Assembly: GCF_021739025.1 (NCBI RefSeq)
Contig: NZ_JAKKOT010000005.1
Location: 1-64,000, forward strand
Origin: Gordonia liuliyuniae
GTDB taxonomy: Bacteria > Actinomycetota > Actinomycetes > Mycobacteriales > Mycobacteriaceae
Length of the DNA stretch: 64,000 nt
Direction: 5' to 3'
Within the stretch, counting starts at the first letter, position 1; each line of letters opens with the position of its first letter. Shown piece after piece: positions 7,992 through 17,665 of this stretch. Made by a program: the position numbers and the translations under genes. The notes below the pieces were generated by a model that was not told the DNA's origin, searched no databases, and was given only the letters and a program-made list of their open reading frames with translations.

Positions 7992-9099
7992 AGGTGTACT
8001 GGGCGGAAATCTGCTGCTGCGCGTCCGCCAGGTCCTTGCCGTAGGCCTCCCCGACGTACGGTCCGACGGCGACGAAACAGCCAGCGGCGCCGTCCCTGGT
8101 GAGACACCGTGCGGCGTTCAGATCCTGCGGACTCGCCGCCTTCCGCGAAGAGTCGTCCTCGAAGTCCTTGACGAGATAGTCGATCCAACTGGCCGTCTGG
8201 CCTTCGCTGCCCGCCTTGTACAGCTGGGTGCCGTTCCACGCGAACTGCTCGATCCCTGACTCCTTCAGTGCGGCGAGTGCGGCGGACTGGTCGCCGTAGA
8301 ACAGCGCCGCGGCGCGCTGACCGTAGACCGCCCCGTGCAGCGGATTGCTGCTGTCACCGTCCTCGCTGACCGTCCCGGTCAGCAGTCCGTCCGGGTCGAT
8401 GCGACGGTCGTCGCTCACCGTTCCGAGCGCGTCCAGCAGCCGCTTCTGCTGGTCGTAGGCGGCCTTCACGATTCGCTCGGGCCACGAGCGGTTGCGGTCG
8501 TCGGCCCAGGTGTAGATCAAGCGCTGTCCGACCGGCGTGAACGCGGCGACCGTGTGTTTGCCGCCCGCGCCCGCATCATGGACGGTGATCGACTCCGACG
8601 GCATGCCCGCCACCCGGACACGCTCATAGTTCGAGTACGAGGTGCGCTTGAGCATCACATCCGAGAGCTGCCGTGCGGCGGCGGACGCCGCGGCGTCGTC
8701 GCGGAACACCATCACGGCGTGATTGATGCCGGCGTCGTTCTTCTCGTTCCCGGACGACAGCGTGAAGCCGTACTCGAAGTCCTTCATGACCGGCAGGTCT
8801 GCCGTATCGGGGATGACGACCTGGACGTTCGCCGGGGTCGCCAGCGGCTGGGTGGGGAGTTTCCCATCGACCATCACCGGGTCGAGGTCGTGCGCGAAGA
8901 TCATGTGGTCGGCCAGCCGCACGGCTCGCAGCTTCGCCCATGCGACGTCCGAGGTCGCTTCACCGGCTGACCGAGTCTGCATGGAGCCGTACTTGCCGGT
9001 CTGCAGCTCTATCGGACCGCGTGTCGGGGTCCCGTCCACGGCACAGCCCGCCAGCACGCACGTCAGCGCCGCGGCGACGGCTATCAGAGACTTTCGCAT
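7969..9099 (-). CDS. Secreted lipoprotein, DUF7373-like, function unknown
   Basis: 376-aa predicted lipoprotein. The signal peptide ends in the lipobox LAGC, with the acylated cysteine at residue 19. The remainder is a soluble two-lobed exported domain with no catalytic motif I recognise. C-terminal cysteines in ARCLTRDGAAGCF are spaced for a disulfide. It resembles a large mycobacterial/Gordonia lipoprotein family of unknown function (DUF7373, from memory). Start ATG 9099 puts the signal peptide at the N-terminus; longer in-frame starts would add a non-hydrophobic extension. It is convergent with and overlaps the lycopene cyclase by 23 nt. Confidence 0.75.
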   Translation of the reverse strand: MRKSLIAVAAALTCVLAGCAVDGTPTRGPIELQTGKYGSMQTRSAGEATSDVAWAKLRAVRLADHMIFAHDLDPVMVDGKLPTQPLATPANVQVVIPDTADLPVMKDFEYGFTLSSGNEKNDAGINHAVMVFRDDAAASAAARQLSDVMLKRTSYSNYERVRVAGMPSESITVHDAGAGGKHTVAAFTPVGQRLIYTWADDRNRSWPERIVKAAYDQQKRLLDALGTVSDDRRIDPDGLLTGTVSEDGDSSNPLHGAVYGQRAAALFYGDQSAALAALKESGIEQFAWNGTQLYKAGSEGQTASWIDYLVKDFEDDSSRKAASPQDLNAARCLTRDGAAGCFVAVGPYVGEAYGKDLADAQQQISAQYTFMKKLAG

Positions 9100-9166
9100 G
9101 AGCAGATGATACGGGTGCCGTCCCGGACGGCCGCCACCCGAATGACCTTCACCCCGCGCCAGGCGA

Positions 9167-9526
9167 CTACTCGGACTGTCCGCTCTCTCGCAGAGCCTTC
9201 TCGACATCGAGTTCTTTGAGCTGCTCGATCAACGATTCGAGTGCCTGCGGGGGCAGCGCGCCAGCCTCGTTGAAGACGAGGTGCCCGTCCTTGAACGCCA
9301 TGATCGTCGGAATGGACCGGATCGACGCGGCGGCGGCGAGTTGCTGTTGGTCCTCGGTGTCGACCTTCGCGAAGACGATGTCCTCGTGCTTCTCCGACAC
9401 AGCCGAGTAGGTCGGTGCGAACTGCTTACACGGACCGCACCACTCGGCCCAGAAGTCGACGAGCACGATCTCGTTGTCGTTGACGGTCTGCTCGAAGTCG
9501 GTCCCGGTCAAATCAATTGTTGCCAT
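9167..9526 (-). CDS. Thioredoxin (TrxB1-like)
   Basis: 119-aa cytoplasmic thioredoxin with the active site FWAEWCGPCKQF near residues 24-35, the cis-Pro segment IRSIPTIMAFKDG and a conserved C-terminal helix. It reduces protein disulfides using electrons from thioredoxin reductase. Sequence and place (next to the Rv1473-type ABC-F region) match M. tuberculosis Rv1471 (trxB1). ATG 9526 is preferred over an ATG six codons upstream because it gives MATIDLTGTDF, the usual start. Upstream lie a 15-bp tandem repeat array and, in the same direction, a disulfide-type flavoprotein that might feed it. Confidence 0.93.
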   Translation of the reverse strand: MATIDLTGTDFEQTVNDNEIVLVDFWAEWCGPCKQFAPTYSAVSEKHEDIVFAKVDTEDQQQLAAAASIRSIPTIMAFKDGHLVFNEAGALPPQALESLIEQLKELDVEKALRESGQSE

Positions 9527-9551
9527 GTCACCATTCAACACCGCCCCAGCC

Positions 9552-9611
9552 CAGACATATTCCTGGCAGACATATTCCTGGCGGGCGTATTCCTGGCAGG
9601 CATATTCCAGG
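9552..9611. repeat. 4 x 15-bp tandem repeat
   Basis: CAGACATATTCCTGG occurs twice exactly (9552-9566, 9567-9581). Two variants follow (CGGGCGTATTCCTGG, CAGGCATATTCCAGG) up to 9611. The array fills nearly the whole gap between the flavoprotein stop (9614) and the thioredoxin start (9526). It is visibly AT-richer than its surroundings. Confidence 0.95.
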
Positions 9612-9613
9612 CA

Positions 9614-10588
9614 CTAGCCTTCGCGGGTCCGAGCCCTCGCCTCGCGCACCTCGTCGGCGACGAGGTCGGCGTTCACGAAGGCGCCGACCTTGACGCCGGC
9701 CCCCGCTGCGACCGCGACCATCGCCGCGAGATCGGCTGCGTTGCCCGCCGTCCAGACGCCTGCTACCTGTGTCGCACCGTTCTCGTCCGCGGGGATCATC
9801 CGCCCCATCGGATGCTCCTGCGACTGCCCGCCGAGGCGCTCGTACAGTTCGGTGCGCGCGACCATCCGCGTCGCGACGACCACCGCGTCGACATCGTGAC
9901 GTTCACCGCCGACCTCGATCGCCCGCGCCTCACGACCGTCGACGTGCACGCGAGACACGGCGCCGTCGACGACGCCGATCTCCATCACGTCGAGATCTGC
10001 GCGCTGCTCGTCGTCAAAGTCCACACCGTTCGCGAAGACGGTGACGCGGTCGGCCAGTCGCGCGAACAGCAACGCCTGATGAACTGCCAGCGGAGCCGCC
10101 GTTGCGATCACGCCGACTCGCCTGCCCCGCACCTCATAGCCGTGGCAGTACGGGCAGTGCAGTACGCCCTGACCCCACGCCTGACGCACGCCATCGATGT
10201 CGGGCAGGACGTCGACAAGACCGGTCGCGAGGACCACTCGGCGTGCCGCGACGGTGCGCCCATCGTCCACGTCGACGGTGAAGCCGGCCCCGCTCGCATC
10301 GCGGCGCGCGTCGGTGACTGTTCCATCGACGAATTCGACGCCATACGACTCGGCTTCGGCCCGTCCCTCTCGTACGAGATCGCCCGGCGCGATCCCTTCT
10401 CGGCCGAGCACGTTGTGCGCTGCGTCCGACGGCAGGTTGCGTTGGGCACCGCCGTCGATCACCAGTACCGACCGCAATGATCGGCCGAGTGCGACCGCTG
10501 CCGCCAGTCCGGCGGCACCGCCGCCGACGATCACGACGTCGTACGGTGCGGGTGTCTGTTCTGGGATGCTCTTCGCTGTGTGGCTCAT
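9614..10588 (-). CDS. Thioredoxin-reductase-like FAD/NAD(P) oxidoreductase
   Basis: 324-aa class II pyridine-nucleotide disulfide oxidoreductase. FAD motif VVIVGGGAAGLAAAVALG near residue 16, redox pair in HCPYCHGYE near residue 140, NAD(P) segment RRVGVIATAA near 154, and a C-terminal FAD motif GVWTAGNAADL. Length and order of parts are those of low-molecular-weight thioredoxin reductases, but similar proteins paired with XRE-cupin regulators are of unknown substrate. ATG 10588 gives MSHTAKS; the longer in-frame extension would run into the divergent regulator. It lies upstream of the thioredoxin on the same strand, separated by the repeat array. A role as partner of that thioredoxin is inference. 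Confidence 0.85.
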   Translation of the reverse strand: MSHTAKSIPEQTPAPYDVVIVGGGAAGLAAAVALGRSLRSVLVIDGGAQRNLPSDAAHNVLGREGIAPGDLVREGRAEAESYGVEFVDGTVTDARRDASGAGFTVDVDDGRTVAARRVVLATGLVDVLPDIDGVRQAWGQGVLHCPYCHGYEVRGRRVGVIATAAPLAVHQALLFARLADRVTVFANGVDFDDEQRADLDVMEIGVVDGAVSRVHVDGREARAIEVGGERHDVDAVVVATRMVARTELYERLGGQSQEHPMGRMIPADENGATQVAGVWTAGNAADLAAMVAVAAGAGVKVGAFVNADLVADEVREARARTREG

Positions 10589-10623
10589 GCAGCCGACGCT
10601 ATCCCCACATTGCCCAGAGAGCA

Positions 10624-10629
10624 TACAAT
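10624..10629 (+). promoter_or_regulatory. -10 hexamer for leaderless XRE-cupin mRNA
   Basis: TACAAT, close to the TATAAT consensus, ends 7 nt before ATG 10637. TTGCC occurs twice around it (10610 and 10632), which may be a regulator site in the 48-bp gap shared with the divergent flavoprotein gene. Confidence 0.5.
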
Positions 10630-10636
10630 CTTGCCT

Positions 10637-11215
10637 ATGAAGCAAGAACCGGTGGACGATGACGTCGACGCGCTCGTCCGACAACGCGTCAGAGGCTTAC
10701 GGGTCTCCCAGGGCTGGACACTGGATGCGCTGGCCCGACGCTGCCATGTCAGTCCGTCCACGCTGTCGCGTATAGAGACCGGCCATCGCCGCGTCGCGCT
10801 GGACCAGCTGGTCCCGATCGCGCGGGCATTGGGGACGACGCTCGACCAGCTGGTGGAGCCGGTCGGCGATGACGACGTCGTGATCCGGCCCGAACCACAG
10901 CAGTGGCCGGGGGCGGTCACCTGGCTGCTGTCGCGCGATCGCGCCGAGAACGGGGTGATCGTCGCGAAGATGCGACTGTCGCCGAACCCGGCCTCACCGA
11001 CGGACCAGCGCGTCCATCCGGGACACGAATGGTTCACGGTGCTCTCCGGGACGGTCCGACTGCTCCTGGGCGACCGGGTCATCGACGTCCAGACGGGCGA
11101 AGCCGCCGAGTTCGACACGATGACGCCCCACAACCTCAGCGCGTACCGCAAGACGGCCGAGATCTTGACGATCTTCGACCGGGACGGCGAGCGCGCCCAC
11201 CTGCACGACAGTTAG
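10637..11215 (+). CDS. XRE-family regulator with C-terminal cupin
   Basis: 192-aa transcription factor. Helix-turn-helix at about residues 16-70 (TLDALARRCHVSPSTLSRIE), followed by a cupin_2 sensor domain with HPGHEWFTVLSGTVRLLLGD and MTPHNLSAY. Proteins of this architecture sense small molecules and often control the gene next to them. Here the neighbour is the divergently transcribed flavoprotein, 48 bp between start codons, so mutual control is likely but inferred. The start ATG 10637 sits 7 nt after a good -10 hexamer, consistent with leaderless expression. Confidence 0.85.
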   Translation: MKQEPVDDDVDALVRQRVRGLRVSQGWTLDALARRCHVSPSTLSRIETGHRRVALDQLVPIARALGTTLDQLVEPVGDDDVVIRPEPQQWPGAVTWLLSRDRAENGVIVAKMRLSPNPASPTDQRVHPGHEWFTVLSGTVRLLLGDRVIDVQTGEAAEFDTMTPHNLSAYRKTAEILTIFDRDGERAHLHDS

Positions 11216-11236
11216 CGCCGACGGGCGCGAGGGCCT

Positions 11237-11575
11237 CTAGACGGTGAAGCCGAGCGCGCGCAACTGCTCGCGGCCGTCGTCGGTGATCTTGTCCGGGCCC
11301 CACGCAGGGATCCACACCCAGTTGATCTCCATGTCCGTGCAGAGTCCGCTGGTGACAAGGACGTTACGGGTCTGGTCCTCGATCACGTCGGTGAGCGGGC
11401 ACGCAGGCGAGGTGAGAGTCATGTCGATCTTGACCGCGGCGTCGTCGTCGATGGCGAGGCCGTAGACGAGGCCGAGGTCGACCACGTTGATGCCCAGTTC
11501 CGGGTCGACGACGTCGCGCATTGCTTCTTCGACATCGTCCGGGCTGGGCAGGGAGGTCTCTACTGTGTCAGTCAT
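11237..11575 (-). CDS. sufT: SufT-type Fe-S assembly factor (MIP18/DUF59)
   Basis: 112-aa protein of the MIP18/DUF59 family, which help mature Fe-S clusters. Conserved features are MRDVVDPELGINVVDLGLVY near residue 19 and TLTSPACPLTDVI with the family cysteine near residue 58. It is the last gene of the suf operon, 2 nt after sufU, and matches M. tuberculosis Rv1466 in place and sequence. Exact biochemical role (cluster carrier or assembly helper) is not settled for the family. Confidence 0.9.
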   Translation of the reverse strand: MTDTVETSLPSPDDVEEAMRDVVDPELGINVVDLGLVYGLAIDDDAAVKIDMTLTSPACPLTDVIEDQTRNVLVTSGLCTDMEINWVWIPAWGPDKITDDGREQLRALGFTV

Positions 11576-11577
11576 TT

Positions 11578-14068
<2,491 letters not shown>

Positions 14069-14091
14069 TGGAATCAGTAGTTCCTTCGTAA

Positions 14092-14151
14092 AGATGTGGG
14101 GCCAAAAGATGTGGGGCCGAGAGATGTGGGGCCGAGAGATGTGGGGATAGG
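14092..14151. repeat. 4 x 15-bp tandem repeat between sufD and sufC
   Basis: AGATGTGGGGCCGAG is present twice exactly (14107-14121, 14122-14136), flanked by variants at 14092-14106 and 14137-14151. It fills most of the 86-bp space between the sufD stop and the sufC start. Confidence 0.95.
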
Positions 14152-14154
14152 GGC

Positions 14155-15336
14155 TCAGGCGCCTGCGATTTCGAGTTCGGCTTCGATGGCCGCTTCGAGT
14201 CGCTCGCGGAGCTCGGGGACGGAGATCTTGGCGAGGACCTCGCCGAAGAAGCCGCGGATGACGAGGCGTCGAGCCTGGTCTTCGGGAATGCCGCGTGACT
14301 GCAGATAGAACAGCTGCTCGTCGTCGAAGCGCCCGGTGGCGCTGGCATGCCCGGCGCCGACGATCTCGCCCGTCTCGATCTCGAGGTTCGGGACGGAGTC
14401 GGCGCGTGCGTTGTCGGTGAGCACCAGGTTGCGGTTGAGCTCGTAGGTGTCGGTGCCTTCGGCGCTGGGGCGGATCAGAACGTCGCCGATCCACACCGTG
14501 TGCGCCTCGCGGGACCGCTTGGAGCCCGGCCCGTCCGAGGTGTCTCCTTGCAGCGCACCCTTGTAGGTGACGTGCGAACGGCAGTGCGGCGCCGAGTGGT
14601 CCACGAGGAGACGCTGCTCCAGGTGCTGACCGGCGTCGGCGAAGTACAGGCCCCACAGTTCGGCGTCGCCGCCCGGCGCCCGGTACTTCACGTGCGGCGA
14701 CAGTCGGACGAGGTCACCGCCCAGGCTGATCGCGAAGTGGCGGATCACGGCGTCGCGCCCCACGGAGATGTGGTGCGCCGCTACGTGCACAGTGTCGTGC
14801 GCCCAGTCGTGGACGTTGACGACGGTCAGGTGCGCGCCGTCGCCCGTGACGATCTCGACGTTCTCGCCGACCGTCCCACTGCCGCGCTGGTCGAGGACCA
14901 CGACGGCCTTGGCGAACGCTTCGGCGCGGATCTGCAGGTGCGTGTACGCGACCTCGCCCTCGCCGGGTCCGTCGAGGGTCACCACGACGGGGACCTCGAC
15001 CTGAGCGTTCGCGGCGATCGTGACGACGCGAGCCTTGGTGAACGACGAGTACGCCTGCGCGGCGATCCGGTCGAACGGGACGCCGCCTTCACCGAGTCGC
15101 GGGTCGTCGCGTTCGACGAGCTCGGACGTGACGCCGTCCACGACGCCGTCGACGTCGTAGTCGATGGTCGCCGTGGCGGGAGCGGTTCCGTCGTGCAGGC
15201 CACGGAGACGACGGAACGGGGTGAACCGCCACGCCTCTTCGCGCTGGCCGGGCACCTCGAACGCGTCGACGTCGAACGAGGTGAACATCTCGCCCTTGTT
15301 GACGACGACTTCCTTCGTCGGGGTGAGTTCAGCCAT
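14155..15336 (-). CDS. sufD: SufD scaffold subunit
   Basis: 393-aa subunit of the SufBC2D Fe-S scaffold. It has the beta-helix core and the conserved C-terminal block with DDEQLFYLQSRGIPEDQAR and EVLAKI. ATG 15336 overlaps the sufB stop by 4 nt (ATGA), implying coupled translation and matched subunit levels. Confidence 0.95.
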   Translation of the reverse strand: MAELTPTKEVVVNKGEMFTSFDVDAFEVPGQREEAWRFTPFRRLRGLHDGTAPATATIDYDVDGVVDGVTSELVERDDPRLGEGGVPFDRIAAQAYSSFTKARVVTIAANAQVEVPVVVTLDGPGEGEVAYTHLQIRAEAFAKAVVVLDQRGSGTVGENVEIVTGDGAHLTVVNVHDWAHDTVHVAAHHISVGRDAVIRHFAISLGGDLVRLSPHVKYRAPGGDAELWGLYFADAGQHLEQRLLVDHSAPHCRSHVTYKGALQGDTSDGPGSKRSREAHTVWIGDVLIRPSAEGTDTYELNRNLVLTDNARADSVPNLEIETGEIVGAGHASATGRFDDEQLFYLQSRGIPEDQARRLVIRGFFGEVLAKISVPELRERLEAAIEAELEIAGA

Positions 15337-16772
15337 CAGCCGACCGATCCTTCCATCTGCAGTTCAATGAGCCGGTTGAGCTCGAGTGCGTACTCCATCG
15401 GGAGTTCCTTGGCGATGGGCTCGACGAAGCCGCGGACCACCATGGCCATCGCCTCTTCTTCGGTGAGCCCGCGGCTCATCAGGTAGAACAACTGATCGTC
15501 GCTGACCTTCGAGACGGTGGCCTCGTGCCCCATCGTCACGTCGTCCTCGCGGATGTCGACGTACGGGTAGGTGTCGCTGCGGCTGATCTGGTCGACGAGC
15601 AGCGCGTCGCACTGGACCGTCGAACGGCTGCCGTGCGCGCCCGGATTCACCTTGATCAGACCGCGGTACGACGATCGGCCGCCGCCGCGCGCCACCGACT
15701 TCGAGACGATGTTGCTCGACGTGTACGGCGCGAGGTGCACCATCTTGGATCCGGTGTCCTGGTGCTGGCCCTCACCCGCGAACGCCACCGAGAGGACTTC
15801 GCCCTTGGCGTGCTCGCCGGTCAGCCACACGGCCGGGTACTTCATGGTGACCTTGGAACCGATGTTGCCGTCGACCCACTCCATGGTGGCGCCCTCTTCG
15901 GCCTTGGCGCGCTTGGTGACCAGGTTGTACACGTTGTTCGACCAGTTCTGAATGGTCGTGTAACGGCAGCGGCCGCCCTTCTTCACGATGATCTCGACGA
16001 CTGCGGAGTGCAGCGAGTCGGACTTGTAGATCGGCGCGGTGCAGCCTTCGACGTAGTGGACGTACGCGTCCTCGTCGACGATGATCAGCGTCCGCTCGAA
16101 CTGGCCCATGTTCTCGGTGTTGATGCGGAAGTACGCCTGCAACGGGATGTCGACGTGGACGCCCGGCGGCACGTAGATGAACGATCCACCGGACCAGACC
16201 GAGGTGTTCAACGCGGAGAACTTGTTGTCGCCCGCGGGGATGACGCTGCCGAAGTACTCCTCGAAGATCTCCGGGTGCTCGCGCAGACCGCTGTCGGTGT
16301 CGACGAAGATGACGCCCTTCTCCTCCAGGTCCTCGCGGATCTGGTGGTAGACGACCTCCGACTCGTACTGTGCGGCGACGCCTGCGACGAGTCGGTTCTT
16401 CTCCGCCTCGGGGATACCGAGACGGTCGTAGGTGTTCTTGATGTCCTCGGGCAGGTCCTCCCACGACTCGGCCTGCTTCTCCGTGGAACGCACGAAGTAC
16501 TTGATGTTGTCGAAGTCGATGCCCGACAGGTCGCCGCCCCAACTGGGCATCGGCTGACGATCGAAGATGCGCAATGCCTTGAGTCGCTGCTCGAGCATCC
16601 ACTCGGGTTCGCTCTTCTTACCCGAGATGTCGCGGACGACTTCCTCGGACAGACCGCGCTTGGCAGCGGCGCCTGCGTCGTCGTTGTCGGACCAGCCGTA
16701 GCCATAGCCGTCGAAGGACGCAATCGTCTCTTCCTGGGACAGCTGGGTGGCGGCGGGATCGGTGACCGTCAT
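15336..16772 (-). CDS. sufB: SufB scaffold subunit
   Basis: 478-aa core scaffold protein of the SufBC2D complex. It has the typical long N-terminal region ([20 protein letters not shown]), a beta-helix, and the C-terminal [20 protein letters not shown]. No intein is seen here, although SufB of M. tuberculosis carries one; the reading frame is uninterrupted and of normal length. ATG 16772 overlaps the sufR stop by 4 nt. AAAGG lies 7 nt upstream. Confidence 0.96.
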   Translation of the reverse strand: MTVTDPAATQLSQEETIASFDGYGYGWSDNDDAGAAAKRGLSEEVVRDISGKKSEPEWMLEQRLKALRIFDRQPMPSWGGDLSGIDFDNIKYFVRSTEKQAESWEDLPEDIKNTYDRLGIPEAEKNRLVAGVAAQYESEVVYHQIREDLEEKGVIFVDTDSGLREHPEIFEEYFGSVIPAGDNKFSALNTSVWSGGSFIYVPPGVHVDIPLQAYFRINTENMGQFERTLIIVDEDAYVHYVEGCTAPIYKSDSLHSAVVEIIVKKGGRCRYTTIQNWSNNVYNLVTKRAKAEEGATMEWVDGNIGSKVTMKYPAVWLTGEHAKGEVLSVAFAGEGQHQDTGSKMVHLAPYTSSNIVSKSVARGGGRSSYRGLIKVNPGAHGSRSTVQCDALLVDQISRSDTYPYVDIREDDVTMGHEATVSKVSDDQLFYLMSRGLTEEEAMAMVVRGFVEPIAKELPMEYALELNRLIELQMEGSVG

Positions 16773-17539
16773 CGGGGGACCTTTCCATCGGGGTTGTCGG
16801 CGACGACGGGCTGCGACGTCGCCTTCGGGTCGAGAACGTTCTGGGGTTCGGCCACGTCGGCGGGCCGGTGGACCGGTACGTGCGTGCTGCACACGCAGTC
16901 GCCGTTGGCGATGGTGGCGAGCCGTTGCACGTGAGTGCCGAGCAGTTCGGTGAAGGCCGCGGTCTCGGCTTCGCACAGTTCGGGGAATTCGGCGGCGACG
17001 TGCGCCACCGGGCAGTGGTGCTGGCACATCTGCACGCCGGCACCGACCTCGCGGACGTCGGCCGCATAACCTGCGCCGGTCAGCGCGGCCGAGATCTGTT
17101 CGACGGTGGCGATGACCGAGCCGGACTCGGACACCGGCGCGACACCGGCGACGAGGCCGTCCACGCGGTCGCGGGCGAACTTCTCGACTGCGGCCTGCCC
17201 CGCCACGTCCCGGAGCGATCGGATCGCGGCACCCGCGAGATCGTCGTAGGCGTGCCGCAGCTTGCCTCGTCCGGCAGGCGCCAGTTGGAACCATTTCGCC
17301 GGGCGGCCGCGGCCACCCTTGTTGAATCCGGCGGGCGCCAGCTCGACGTCACCGCCGTCCGTGAGGATGTCGAGGTGACGACGGACTCCCGCCGCACTGA
17401 TGCCGAGACGTTCGGCGATGTCGCTCGCCGTCATCGGCCCCTCATCGACCAGCAACGACACGACCGCAGCCCGGGTCTGGCCATCGGCGCCAGATCCGTC
17501 TGCCTGCTGTTGCCACAGCAGTCGCTTCGAGTCGGTCAT
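16769..17539 (-). CDS. sufR: SufR-type Fe-S transcriptional repressor
   Basis: 256-aa ArsR/DeoR-like winged-helix regulator. The N-terminal [23 protein letters not shown] is followed by the wing GRGRPAKWF. The C-terminal third carries the cysteine set CQHHC, LCEAE and CVCSTH expected to bind an Fe-S cluster. In M. tuberculosis SufR (Rv1460) represses the suf operon when its cluster is intact. It heads the operon and ends in a 4-nt overlap with sufB. ATG 17539 is chosen. A perfect operator lies 6-22 nt upstream, supporting autoregulation. Confidence 0.93.
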   Translation of the reverse strand: MTDSKRLLWQQQADGSGADGQTRAAVVSLLVDEGPMTASDIAERLGISAAGVRRHLDILTDGGDVELAPAGFNKGGRGRPAKWFQLAPAGRGKLRHAYDDLAGAAIRSLRDVAGQAAVEKFARDRVDGLVAGVAPVSESGSVIATVEQISAALTGAGYAADVREVGAGVQMCQHHCPVAHVAAEFPELCEAETAAFTELLGTHVQRLATIANGDCVCSTHVPVHRPADVAEPQNVLDPKATSQPVVADNPDGKVPR

Positions 17540-17544
17540 GCTTT

Positions 17545-17561
17545 TCACAACACAAGTGTGA
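17545..17561 (-). promoter_or_regulatory. SufR operator
   Basis: On the minus strand the sequence is TCACACTTGTGTTGTGA, a perfect TCACA-N7-TGTGA inverted repeat that also contains ACACT-N5-TGTGA. That is the form I recall being reported for the M. tuberculosis SufR box. It sits immediately before the sufR start codon, where bound SufR would block the promoter or early transcription. Confidence 0.7.
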
Positions 17562-17653
17562 CGTAATTGATTCCCCCGATCCAGCAAGGGTGACCTAATC
17601 GCTCTCGCTCCGGGAACCGCCGCACGTGCGGGCCCGCACCGCACGCCAACCGA

Positions 17654-17659
17654 TACAGT
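17654..17659 (+). promoter_or_regulatory. -10 hexamer for leaderless mptB mRNA
   Basis: TACAGT fits TANNNT and ends 6 nt before GTG 17666; no ribosome binding site precedes the GTG. Confidence 0.45.
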
Positions 17660-17665
17660 GCTCGT

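Noticed and set aside
9552..9611. CRISPR-like array
   Set aside because: Units are contiguous without unique spacers, only 15 bp long, and no cas gene is near.
15336..16772. Intein in SufB
   Set aside because: The M. tuberculosis SufB intein was looked for; this SufB has a normal 478-aa uninterrupted length.
15525..16934. 469-codon open frame opposite sufB
   Set aside because: Shadow of sufB; Asp/Val/Arg/Leu-rich composition typical of antisense reading of high-GC genes and no motif.
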